Source: Phyllobacteriaceae bacterium UBA1940
GTDB taxonomy: Bacteria > Pseudomonadota > Alphaproteobacteria > Rhizobiales > Rhizobiaceae
Length of the DNA: 11,519 nucleotides
Direction of reading: 5' to 3'
NCBI GenBank assembly: GCA_002336975.1
Contig: DDFA01000105.1
Span: 1-11,519, forward strand
Shown piece after piece: positions 1 through 6,918 of this stretch. A model generated the notes under the pieces. The model saw only the letters and a program-made list of their open reading frames with translations. It was not told where the DNA came from and did no database searches. A program made the translations under genes and the position numbers. Within the stretch, counting starts at the first letter, position 1. Each line of letters opens with the position of its first letter.

Positions 1-14
1 CGTCCAATTGGACG
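1..14. repeat. Perfect 14-bp palindrome
   Basis: CGTCCAATTGGACG is identical to its own reverse complement and sits 26 bases beyond the aldolase stop codon. It has no loop and no T-run, so it does not look like a terminator. A dimeric-regulator operator for a gene beyond the left edge is the most natural reading. No protein can be assigned to it from this window. Confidence 0.4.
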
Positions 15-39
15 CGCGGCGCTCTGGCCATGAAACGGT

Positions 40-2097
40 CTAGCGCAACACCGCGGCAATGTTGCCGCCGTCGACGGTCGTCACGTCTCCGGTCGTGCGG
101 TCCGCCAGCGCATGGTGCAGAAACGCCTGCGCCACATGATCGGCGGTCACTTCCAGCCCCAGCAGATTGCCGCTCATATAGTCGCTTTGGGACAGACCGC
201 GCGCCTGCGAACGGCTGGCGATCATCTCGTCGGTCAGAAGGCCTGACCGGATGCGGTCGGCATTGACCGCGTTGGACCGGACGCCGATCGAACCATATTC
301 CAGCGCATATTGCCGCGACAGGAACAGGGTCGCGGCCTTCGGCAGCCCATAGGCGCCGAATTTCGGCCCCGGATTGACCGCCTGTTTCGACGTGTTGAAC
401 AACAGGACCCCGCCAGTGCCCTGCTGCTTGAACAGCCGCACCGCGTTTTGCGCCACGTCCTGATGCGAAAAGAAGTTGAGTTCAAAACTCTTGCGCAGCA
501 GCGCGTCATCGATTTCGCCGATGCCGCCTTCCCAGGCGGCGCCTGCGTTGGACACGACAATGTCGACGCCGCCAAAAACGTCGACCGCCTTGTCAAACGC
601 CGCGCGCACATCGGCCGGCCTGGTGACGTCCGCGCCGACGCCGATCGAATTGTTGCCAGCGGCCTTCGCCACGGCCGCAGCCCTGTCGCCGTCGAGATCG
701 ACGACCACGACATGCGCGCCATTGGCGGCAAACAGTTTTGCCGTCGCCGCCCCGATTGCGCCAGCCCCACCGGTGATCAGGGCCACCTGGCCGGTCAAGG
801 GTTTCGGCTTGTTGCCCGCAAGTTTTGCCTGCTCCAGCGACCAGTATTCCAGCTCAAACAGGTCCGACTTGGCCAGCGGACGGAAGTCGCCGATGGCCTC
901 GGCGCCCGACACGGCCTCAATCCACATCTCGCCGACATCAGACGCGATCCTGGCGTCCTTCAACGTTCGGCCGTGGCCGAACATGCCCAGCCCCGGCACG
1001 AGCGAGAGGCGAGGCATCGGATCGAGCATGGTGCGCTCCACATCGTCGCGCGCATCGTTGTCGGTGAAATAGCGTTTGTAGTCCCCGACATAGTCGCCGA
1101 TCGCCTTTTCCACCGCCGCACGATAGCCAGCGGCGTCACCCGCCACCGGGGCCGGCAGCACCACGGGTCCGGTCTTGATGCGGATCGACAGGTCCGGCGT
1201 CGAAACGCCCTGCCCGGCCAGGCGCGCGAGGTCCGCGCGGGCAAGAAAATCGAGGATTTTTGGCGAGGTGCGGAAGTCCGAGATCATGCGCTCGACGCGG
1301 CCCTCATCGTAACGGGCGGCGACCGCGCCGCGCAGCATCGGCGCGATCTCGGCGGGCGTCGCCAGATTTGCCGGCAGCGACGCACGGGCAGCCGCAGGTT
1401 TGCTGTTCCTCGCGACATAGTCCTCCGCCGCCGTCACCCAATGGATCATCCGGTCGTATGCGTCTTTCGCCGTTTCGGCGAATGTGAAGATGCCGTGCTT
1501 GTCGAGGATCAGCCCCTCGACCGAGGTATCCTGGTCAAAGATTTCGGCGGCGGCCTTTGCGAGGTCGAAACCCGGCTTGATGTAGGGCACATAGCCCATT
1601 TTCGGCCCGAAAACTTTTGCGATCAGTTCTCGCGATCCATCGCCCTGATCGACGATCGCAAGCACTGCGGTCGAGTGGGTGTGGTCGACAAATTTGTGCG
1701 GCAGGAAGGCATGCAACAGCGTTTCGACCGACGGGTTCGGCGATCCCGGATCGATCAGATTGGCGCGCTGGAGCGCCACCATGTCTTCGTCCGACAATTT
1801 GTCCAGCGCCCGGGCCTTTAGCAGCGGCTTCAATTTCACGGCCGGCAGACCCGCCGGCTCGATCACCGCCATGTCCCAACCCGATCCCTTGACGCACAGC
1901 ACGTCCCACTGGTCGCCGACCAGATCGGTCGCGGTCGACTTGACCGACGTATTGCCGCCGCCATGCAGCACCAGGCGCGGATCGCCGCCCAGCAGACGCG
2001 TCGTATAGACCCTCAACGCCAGGTCGCGGTCGACGCCCTTGGCGGCGTACGCTTTCACCATGGCTTCGGCGTCGGTCTGGTTCCAGAGATTTTTCAT
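40..2097 (-). CDS. Bifunctional class II aldolase / short-chain dehydrogenase
   Basis: 685 residues with two domains. The N-terminal class II (zinc) aldolase half (about 1-400) has the phosphate-binding GGGNTSVK at 46-53, a likely catalytic acid E125 (PSVETLLH), and zinc ligands in DHTH (138-141) and KHG (H201). The C-terminal Rossmann dehydrogenase half (about 433-685) has TGGAGAIG at 442-449, D467 after beta-2 (favouring NAD over NADP), NAG at 517-519, and catalytic S570, Y583 and K587 (YGLPK). The architecture and length match the rhizobial rhamnulose-1-phosphate aldolase/lactaldehyde dehydrogenase fusion (RhaD-like, about 700 aa). Here the neighbours are a methylthioribose kinase and isomerase, not rhamnose genes. 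The inferred substrate is therefore methylthioribulose-1-phosphate or 5-deoxyribulose-1-phosphate, giving DHAP plus methylthioacetaldehyde or acetaldehyde, which the dehydrogenase half would convert. It lies 24 bases after the regulator and is probably cotranscribed with it. The ribosome binding site is weak. No gene symbol is given because orthology to RhaD is not certain. Confidence 0.93.
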   Translation of the reverse strand: MKNLWNQTDAEAMVKAYAAKGVDRDLALRVYTTRLLGGDPRLVLHGGGNTSVKSTATDLVGDQWDVLCVKGSGWDMAVIEPAGLPAVKLKPLLKARALDKLSDEDMVALQRANLIDPGSPNPSVETLLHAFLPHKFVDHTHSTAVLAIVDQGDGSRELIAKVFGPKMGYVPYIKPGFDLAKAAAEIFDQDTSVEGLILDKHGIFTFAETAKDAYDRMIHWVTAAEDYVARNSKPAAARASLPANLATPAEIAPMLRGAVAARYDEGRVERMISDFRTSPKILDFLARADLARLAGQGVSTPDLSIRIKTGPVVLPAPVAGDAAGYRAAVEKAIGDYVGDYKRYFTDNDARDDVERTMLDPMPRLSLVPGLGMFGHGRTLKDARIASDVGEMWIEAVSGAEAIGDFRPLAKSDLFELEYWSLEQAKLAGNKPKPLTGQVALITGGAGAIGAATAKLFAANGAHVVVVDLDGDRAAAVAKAAGNNSIGVGADVTRPADVRAAFDKAVDVFGGVDIVVSNAGAAWEGGIGEIDDALLRKSFELNFFSHQDVAQNAVRLFKQQGTGGVLLFNTSKQAVNPGPKFGAYGLPKAATLFLSRQYALEYGSIGVRSNAVNADRIRSGLLTDEMIASRSQARGLSQSDYMSGNLLGLEVTADHVAQAFLHHALADRTTGDVTTVDGGNIAAVLR

Positions 2098-2121
2098 GTC
2101 GGGTGTCCGTATCTGTTTGGA

Positions 2122-3075
2122 TCAGGCGGGCGTGGCCGCCGGGGTATCGATCAAGGCTTCTGCCATGGCGCGCGAAAGCACGAGGTGGGAGGCAAAACGC
2201 CCTGCCAGAGCGGCGCGCAGCGGCTCGAGCTTTGCCGCCTCCTGCACCACCATCAGGCGCTGCGGGATCGCCCTGAAATCATCAAGGTCGGCGGAAATGC
2301 AGCGGCGGTTGTAGTCGCAGTCGAGCCAGGCCCCGGTCGCGTCGATCATCTGTCCGGCGATAACGCCCGCCGCGCCCTGCCGCCTCAGCGCGCGCAGTTC
2401 GGCCGCCGTCACCGCGCCGCACTTCACGACGTGGGCGTCCTCGTCGGCGACGCCGACCGAAAACAGCGCAATGTCGCATTCGCCGACGCCGGCCAGCTGT
2501 TCGCGGATGACGGGCTCGGCCCGCAGCGCCGAGGCCAGCGCCTCGGTCGACAGGATGAGCGGCGCGTAGAAATTCAGGCCCTTGGCGTTGAAGCGGCGCG
2601 CGATCTCCATCGTGCACTGGTCCGGGCGATAGGAATAGGGCGCGCCCAGATTGCCGCAAAGCTGCACCACCGTCACATCCTTCAGGTCTGCAAAGGCCAT
2701 CGCATCGGCGATGGCGTAGACGGTGCGCCCCCAGGCGACGCCGACCCGCTGGCCGCTCGTCACCATTGACAGGAAGACGCTGGCCCCAAGCGTCGGAACC
2801 TCGGCCTCGGGGTCGGGATAGGCGTTGCCGTCGGCAATCCAGACGCCTTCCAGGCCAAAACGATCTTCGAGCTGGCGCGCCAGCATTTCCGACGCGAACA
2901 GTTCGGTCGAGGTTGCTATGGTGACGATGCCGTTCTCGCGCGCCTTGCGCAGATACATGGCGACCGATGCGCGCGAGATGTTCAGCCGCCTGGCGACCTC
3001 ATCCTGGCGCAGGCCATGGGTGTAGTAGAGCCAGGCAGCCTTGTGAACGATCTGGTCGCCGGGACGCAGCGGCAT
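2122..3075 (-). CDS. SorC-family sugar-responsive transcriptional regulator
   Basis: 317 residues. A helix-turn-helix lies at about 22-46 (LRQDEVARRLNISRASVAMYL), followed by a SorC-type sugar-phosphate-binding C-terminal domain with family-typical stretches GVAWGRTVYAIADAM (112-126) and VVQLCGNLGAPYS (136-148). Members of this family usually act as tetramers and respond to a phosphorylated sugar, often the aldolase substrate. Context makes a 5-substituted ribulose-1-phosphate or ribose-1-phosphate the likely effector; this is inference. The start is supported by GAGG (3083-3086, minus strand), 7 bases upstream of ATG. Its promoter overlaps sequence shared with the divergent promoter region at 6841-6850, so autoregulation and control of the whole locus are plausible. 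Whether it represses or activates cannot be read from the sequence. Confidence 0.9.
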   Translation of the reverse strand: MPLRPGDQIVHKAAWLYYTHGLRQDEVARRLNISRASVAMYLRKARENGIVTIATSTELFASEMLARQLEDRFGLEGVWIADGNAYPDPEAEVPTLGASVFLSMVTSGQRVGVAWGRTVYAIADAMAFADLKDVTVVQLCGNLGAPYSYRPDQCTMEIARRFNAKGLNFYAPLILSTEALASALRAEPVIREQLAGVGECDIALFSVGVADEDAHVVKCGAVTAAELRALRRQGAAGVIAGQMIDATGAWLDCDYNRRCISADLDDFRAIPQRLMVVQEAAKLEPLRAALAGRFASHLVLSRAMAEALIDTPAATPA

Positions 3076-3093
3076 CGAGAATCCTCAATTTTC

Positions 3094-3124
3094 TGACATT
3101 AGTCAGCATGACTGGAAAATGTCA
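3094..3124. promoter_or_regulatory. Candidate operator in the SorC-regulator promoter
   Basis: TGACATT (3094-3100) and its exact inverse AATGTCA (3118-3124) face each other 24 bases apart centre to centre. Between them lies a second small dyad, AGTCA-GCA-TGACT (3101-3113), whose centre is offset by about two bases. The right half-site belongs to the 10-mer ATTGACATTT (minus strand, 3117-3126) that recurs at 6841-6850. A regulator binding site is the simplest explanation; the binding protein is inferred. Confidence 0.5.
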
Positions 3125-3125
3125 A
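3096..3125 (-). promoter_or_regulatory. Putative sigma-70 promoter of the regulator-aldolase unit
   Basis: On the minus strand, TTGACA (3120-3125) is followed after 18 bases by TAATGT (3096-3101). The -35 box is a perfect consensus; the -10 is weak. Transcription would begin near 3089, just ahead of the regulator's ribosome binding site. The terminator immediately upstream makes a separate promoter here necessary or at least useful. The same 18-base spacing recurs in both putative promoters at 6807-6871. Confidence 0.45.
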
Positions 3126-3162
3126 TTGATCGCGGTGGCAATCCGAAGGCTTCGCCGGCAGG

Positions 3163-3188
3163 AAAACGGGGCGGCCGAAGCCGCCCCG
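3163..3188 (-). terminator. Intrinsic terminator after the binding-protein gene
   Basis: A 9-bp perfect GC-rich stem (3167-3175 with 3180-3188) has a TTCG tetraloop as read on the minus strand, closed by C and G. It is followed by TTTT (3163-3166). It lies 15 bases after the stop codon of the periplasmic binding protein. It would end or attenuate the ABC-transporter transcript before the regulator gene. Confidence 0.85.
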
Positions 3189-3203
3189 CCAAGCCGGAAA
3201 AGA

Positions 3204-4247
3204 CTACTTGTTCGGATTTGGCATCCAGGCCGGCATGGCGACATTGGCATGGGCGAACTGGGGCATCTTGGCCGACAGGTCTTCCATGTTCTTGATGTCG
3301 TTGTCGTTCAGGTCCTTCTGGGTGATCAGGGTCGGCGGCACGATCACCTGCTTGCCTGGATCTTCGCCGGCCAGAAGCTGGGCGAGCGCGCGCACCGAGA
3401 CCTGGCCGACCACGGCCGGATTGGTCGCGGCGGTCGCCACCCAGGCGCTGCCGGGCTCGCGCATCGCCGAAATGTCGGCGGTGGAAATGTCGGCCGAATA
3501 GATTTTTACCGACGACGACAGCCCGGCCTCGTCCACCGCGATCTTCACGCCCTTGGCGAACTCGTCATAAGGCGCAAACATCACCTGAATGTCCGGATTG
3601 GCGGTCACGACCGAACGCGCCTGGTTGGCGACCGAGTTGGCGATCGGGTTGTCCAGCGTCCCGAACATCGCCACTTCGTTGATGCCAGGATATTTCGCCT
3701 TGAATTCCTTCCAGGTCTCGTCGCGGCGATCGAGCGGCGCGATGCCTGCGACATAGACGTAGCCGGCCTTCCAGCTTTCGCCATTGTCCTTCACCGCCTG
3801 CTCGAGCGCCAGACGCGCCAGGTCGCGGTCGGACTGTTCGATCTGCGGGATCTTGTCATTCTCGACATTGACGTCGAAGGCGACAACCTTGATGCCTGCG
3901 TCGACCGCGCGCTTGGCGGCTTCCTTCATCGATTCCGTCAGGCCATGCTGGATGATGATGCCATTGACGCCGAGCGCAATCGCCTGATCGACCATGTCGG
4001 CCTGCAGCGCCGCGTCCTGGCGGCTGTCGAGCACCTGCAACTGTACGCCCAGCGCCTTGGCCTGCGCCTCGACGCCGGCCAGATAGGCCTGGAAGAAGTC
4101 GCCGGTCGACAGGTAACGCACCAGCGCAATCTTGACGTCGCCCGGCTTGTCGAACGGGGCCGGCTTGTCCTGCGCAATGGCCGGCAGCGCAATCAGCGCC
4201 GAGGTTGCCAGCGCCAGGCCCGAAAATACTCTGCGAGTAATCCTCAT
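3204..4247 (-). CDS. Periplasmic sugar-binding protein of an ABC importer
   Basis: 347 residues from the chosen start. A signal peptide is evident: basic MRITRR, a hydrophobic core at about 8-22, and a likely cleavage after AIA at 23-25. The mature part is a type 1 (ribose/galactose-like, Peripla_BP_4) fold, with KIALVRYLSTGDFFQAYLAG near the N-terminus (39-58) and alternating Rossmann-like segments such as ALGVNGIIIQHG (91-102) and VVAFDVNVEN (121-130). It delivers the sugar to the permease and ATPase encoded just upstream in the same operon. The ligand is not readable from sequence; the flanking mtnK and mtnA suggest methylthioribose or 5-deoxyribose. The frame stays open upstream to 4334, but the signal peptide and GGAG nine bases before ATG fix the start at 4247. 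Confidence 0.92.
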   Translation of the reverse strand: MRITRRVFSGLALATSALIALPAIAQDKPAPFDKPGDVKIALVRYLSTGDFFQAYLAGVEAQAKALGVQLQVLDSRQDAALQADMVDQAIALGVNGIIIQHGLTESMKEAAKRAVDAGIKVVAFDVNVENDKIPQIEQSDRDLARLALEQAVKDNGESWKAGYVYVAGIAPLDRRDETWKEFKAKYPGINEVAMFGTLDNPIANSVANQARSVVTANPDIQVMFAPYDEFAKGVKIAVDEAGLSSSVKIYSADISTADISAMREPGSAWVATAATNPAVVGQVSVRALAQLLAGEDPGKQVIVPPTLITQKDLNDNDIKNMEDLSAKMPQFAHANVAMPAWMPNPNK

Positions 4248-4256
4248 GATGCTCTT

Positions 4257-4260
4257 CTCC
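4257..4260 (-). promoter_or_regulatory. Ribosome binding site deciding the binding-protein start
   Basis: GGAG on the minus strand lies nine bases before the ATG at 4245-4247. It supports the start that begins the signal peptide over the in-frame upstream alternatives, which would put about 29 unrelated residues in front of the basic signal-peptide start and would overlap the permease gene. Confidence 0.6.
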
Positions 4261-4284
4261 ATGTTTCCGCAGCCCGTTACGGTG

Positions 4285-5274
4285 CTAGCGCCTGCCCTGG
4301 TTTGAAAGGGCAAAGGTGAAAATGAGCGCGACAACGAGCACCGCGCCCTTGACGAAATCCTGGGTGTAGTAAGGCACGTTCATCATGGTGAGCCCCTGCA
4401 GCAGCACACCGACAAACAGCGCCCCGATTGCCGTGCCAAACGCATTCGGCTTGGCGGCGCCCAGCACCGCGTAGCCGATCAGCGCGGCGGCAACCGCATC
4501 CAGCAGCAGGTTATTGCCTGAGGCGATGTCGCCGCGTCCAAGCCTGGCGGCGAGCAAAATCCCGCCAATCGAGGCAAAGATTCCGGAAATGACATAGGCC
4601 CAGATCTTGTATGCCTTGACCGGCGCGCCAGCCAGTTCGGCGGCGCGGGCATTCGACCCGACGGCATACATCATCCGGCCGAAGCGGGTGTATTCCAGGA
4701 AGAACCAGATCAGCACCGCCAGCACGATCAGCACAACCACCGACACCGGCACGAGGTCCGGCAACACAAAATCGAAGCGGTGGCGGCCGAGCGCCAGGAA
4801 GGCGGGCGAAAACGTGCCGACCGCAGTCGATCCGTCAGGCAAGGTCATGCCGGCGGCGATCGACCGGCCCTCGGTCGGAATGCGCTGCAAGCCGACCAGC
4901 AGGAACATCATGCCAAGGGTCGCCAGCAAGTCCGGCACGCGCATGTAGACAATGATCAAGCCGTTCACCAGGCCGACCAGCGCGCCGATTGCGAGACAGA
5001 CGATCACCGCGACAATGGCGTTCTGCTCCAGCACGACCATCACATAGGCGGCGGCCATCATCGCGCTGGTGGCGACCGAACCGATCGACAGGTCAAACCC
5101 GCCGACGACCAGCGTGGCCGTGACGCCCAACGCCAGAATGCCGGTGATCGCGACCGACTGGAAAATGAACACGGCGGCCTGCGGCGTGGCAAAGCCGCTG
5201 GTCATCACCGAGAAAAACACCACCAGCCCGGCCAGGAGTGCGAGAAAGCCATATCGGATCAGCGTATCGGCCAT
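4285..5274 (-). CDS. Sugar ABC transporter permease (RbsC-like)
   Basis: 329 residues, strongly hydrophobic, with about eight to ten membrane segments (for example 7-26, 34-56, 85-109, 113-130, 175-193, 223-243, 258-272 and 308-323). Family motifs are present: GGFDLSIGS (58-66) in the ribose-permease style, and AVGSNARAAELAGAPV (204-219), which matches the conserved cytoplasmic coupling loop of RbsC/FrcC proteins contacting the ATPase. A homodimer in the inner membrane is expected for the family. The start codon overlaps the ATPase stop by one base (TGATG), implying translational coupling; the binding-protein gene begins 37 bases after its stop. Substrate specificity is inferred only from the locus. 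Confidence 0.93.
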   Translation of the reverse strand: MADTLIRYGFLALLAGLVVFFSVMTSGFATPQAAVFIFQSVAITGILALGVTATLVVGGFDLSIGSVATSAMMAAAYVMVVLEQNAIVAVIVCLAIGALVGLVNGLIIVYMRVPDLLATLGMMFLLVGLQRIPTEGRSIAAGMTLPDGSTAVGTFSPAFLALGRHRFDFVLPDLVPVSVVVLIVLAVLIWFFLEYTRFGRMMYAVGSNARAAELAGAPVKAYKIWAYVISGIFASIGGILLAARLGRGDIASGNNLLLDAVAAALIGYAVLGAAKPNAFGTAIGALFVGVLLQGLTMMNVPYYTQDFVKGAVLVVALIFTFALSNQGRR

Positions 5275-6779
5275 CAGGCAGCGCCTTTCATTGCGCCGCC
5301 CGCCACGTCGGCAAGCAGTCGGTCCATGTCGAGATTCTTGTTGCGGTGTTCGCCGACTATCGTGTGCTCGGACATCACAAATATCCGGTCGGCCGTCTCC
5401 AGCACTTCGTCGAGTTCGGTCAGGAACAGCAATGTCGCCCGGCCGGCCGCGCTGGCGCGCAGCTTGGCGGCGATGTCGCGCCTTGCGGAGATGTCGACGC
5501 CTTGAAACGGCTCATCCAAGATGAAGAAACGCGACGGCTGCGACATCCAGCGCGCCACCATCACCTTCTGCTGATTGCCGCCCGACAAGGTATTCATCAT
5601 GTCGGACTCGCTGCGGCAGACAATCGACAGATTGTCGATCTGGACGCGCGCCGCCTGGCGCTCCGCGCCATTGCGCATCACGCCGGCGCTGGAGAAGCGT
5701 TGCAGGAAGGGCAGCGTCACATTGCGATAGAGATTGAAGTCGCTGACAATGCCGCTCTCGGCGCGATCTTTCGCCACCAGAAACGCGCCGCGCTCGATCG
5801 CGTTGTGCGGCTTGACCGGCGCATATGGCCGGCCGTCGAGAACCATCGATCCCGACACCGGTTGCCTCAGGCCAAACAGCGTTTCGGCCAGGCGGGTCTT
5901 CCCGACGCCGACAAGTCCGGTGACCGCCACCACTTCGCCGTCGCGCAGCGACAGCGAAAACGGCTCGCTGCCGGGCTTCAGGCGCATGTCTATTGCTTCG
6001 AAAACGGGCTTGCCGCCGTCCTTGACGTCAATCGTGGCCGCCAGCGTCGAACGGCCAAGCATGGCCTCGACCGCGCCTTCATAGTCAAGCGGCTCGCCTT
6101 CGAACATGCCGGCGATTCGCCCGTCGCGCAGCGACACGATGCGGTCCGCGATACGGCGGATGTCCGACATGCGGTGCGAGATATAGAGGATCGCGACGCC
6201 ATGCGCGCGCAGCCGTTCGATCAATGCAAACAGCCGCTCGGCTTCAGCATTGGAAAGAGACGAGGTCGGCTCGTCGAGGATCATCACCCTGGGCTCGTGC
6301 GACATGGCGCGCGCTATGCTGACCATCTGGCGATCGGCCAGCGACAGCGAGGAAATGTCGGCGCGCAGATCAACGTCGAGCCCAAGCCGTCCAGCCACAT
6401 CTGCCGCTTTCCGGCGAACACGCCGCGGATTTACAAACAGGCGCGCGCCACGGCCCGACAGCCGGTCAAGCGTGAGATTGCTGGCAACATCCAGCGAAGC
6501 GACGACGCCGTCATTGATGTTCTGGTGCACCGTCACCACGCCGGCGCGCATGGCTTCCGCCGGACTTGACGGCGCAAACGGCTGACCGAGCAAGGTCATA
6601 GACCCGGAATTGGGCTCATGCACGCCGCTCATGATCTTGACCAGGGTTGATTTGCCGGCGCCGTTGGCGCCCATCAAGACAGTCACCTGACCCGCAAACA
6701 GATCGAGCGTTACGCCGTCCAGCACCCGGTACGGGCCAAACGACTTCCCCAGTCCGGCGATGCGGAACATGGCTGCCAT
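5274..6779 (-). CDS. Sugar ABC transporter ATP-binding protein (RbsA-like, two ABC domains)
   Basis: 501 residues, the usual size for the double-cassette ATPases of ribose-type importers. The first cassette has Walker A GANGAGKST (37-45), Q-loop Q86, a divergent signature LSLADRQ (144-150), Walker B VMILDEP (165-171) and switch H202. The second has a degenerate P-loop GLVGVGKT (288-295), a canonical LSGGNQQK (397-404) and Walker B FFILDEP (417-423). This unequal pair is typical of RbsA/MglA-type proteins. It energises uptake through the permease and binding protein encoded downstream. It is the first gene of the transporter operon and divergent from mtnK. GGAGGAG (6790-6796, minus strand) lies ten bases before the ATG and supports this start over an ATG three codons in. 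Confidence 0.94.
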   Translation of the reverse strand: MAAMFRIAGLGKSFGPYRVLDGVTLDLFAGQVTVLMGANGAGKSTLVKIMSGVHEPNSGSMTLLGQPFAPSSPAEAMRAGVVTVHQNINDGVVASLDVASNLTLDRLSGRGARLFVNPRRVRRKAADVAGRLGLDVDLRADISSLSLADRQMVSIARAMSHEPRVMILDEPTSSLSNAEAERLFALIERLRAHGVAILYISHRMSDIRRIADRIVSLRDGRIAGMFEGEPLDYEGAVEAMLGRSTLAATIDVKDGGKPVFEAIDMRLKPGSEPFSLSLRDGEVVAVTGLVGVGKTRLAETLFGLRQPVSGSMVLDGRPYAPVKPHNAIERGAFLVAKDRAESGIVSDFNLYRNVTLPFLQRFSSAGVMRNGAERQAARVQIDNLSIVCRSESDMMNTLSGGNQQKVMVARWMSQPSRFFILDEPFQGVDISARRDIAAKLRASAAGRATLLFLTELDEVLETADRIFVMSEHTIVGEHRNKNLDMDRLLADVAGGAMKGAA

Positions 6780-6806
6780 GACTGGCGAACTCCTCCATTG
6801 GGCATC

Positions 6807-6836
6807 AAGCTAAGGCTCAATCTGCGCAATTGTCAA
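6807..6836 (-). promoter_or_regulatory. Putative promoter of the ABC-transporter operon
   Basis: On the minus strand, TTGACA (6831-6836) is followed after 18 bases by TAGCTT (6807-6812). The -35 is a perfect consensus and forms the left arm of the inverted repeat at 6831-6847. Transcription would start near 6800, leaving a leader of about 20 bases that contains the GGAGGAG ribosome binding site. Confidence 0.45.
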
Positions 6837-6854
6837 CTCGATTGACATTTGACA
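6828..6854. promoter_or_regulatory. Candidate shared operator between divergent operons
   Basis: TGTCAA (6831-6836) and TTGACA (6842-6847) form a perfect inverted repeat around CTCGA. Outer AA (6828-6829) and TT (6849-6850) extend the symmetry across one mismatch. A further TTGACA at 6849-6854 makes a tandem direct repeat with the right arm. The 10-mer ATTGACATTT (6841-6850) is shared with the SorC-regulator promoter. A bound SorC-family protein would touch both -35 boxes. Confidence 0.55.
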
Positions 6855-6871
6855 GCGCACTGGACTAGCGT
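6842..6871 (+). promoter_or_regulatory. Putative promoter of mtnK-mtnA
   Basis: TTGACA (6842-6847) is followed after 18 bases by TAGCGT (6866-6871). The -35 is a perfect consensus and the -10 weak, as often seen in regulated alphaproteobacterial promoters. Transcription would start near 6878, about 40 bases ahead of mtnK. Confidence 0.45.
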
Positions 6872-6918
6872 CTCGTGACTGGTGATGATGGCGCCGGTTG
6901 ACGCATCGGGAGCAATGA

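Noticed and set aside
310..1821. Long plus-strand open frame opposite the aldolase gene
   Set aside because: It is a GC-rich antisense shadow: the translation is arginine/histidine-rich without domain motifs, while the minus-strand frame holds all catalytic residues.
2967..4319. Long plus-strand open frame opposite the regulator start and binding protein
   Set aside because: It runs across the end of one minus-strand gene, a terminator and most of another. The composition is arginine/aspartate/histidine-rich and no family is recognisable.
4248..4334. Upstream extension of the binding-protein gene
   Set aside because: The extra 29 residues precede a normal signal peptide, overlap the permease gene, and are not needed given GGAG before the ATG at 4247.
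5238..6569. Long plus-strand open frame opposite the ABC ATPase
   Set aside because: The minus strand carries two full ATP-binding cassettes in this interval; the plus-strand frame is antisense shadow.
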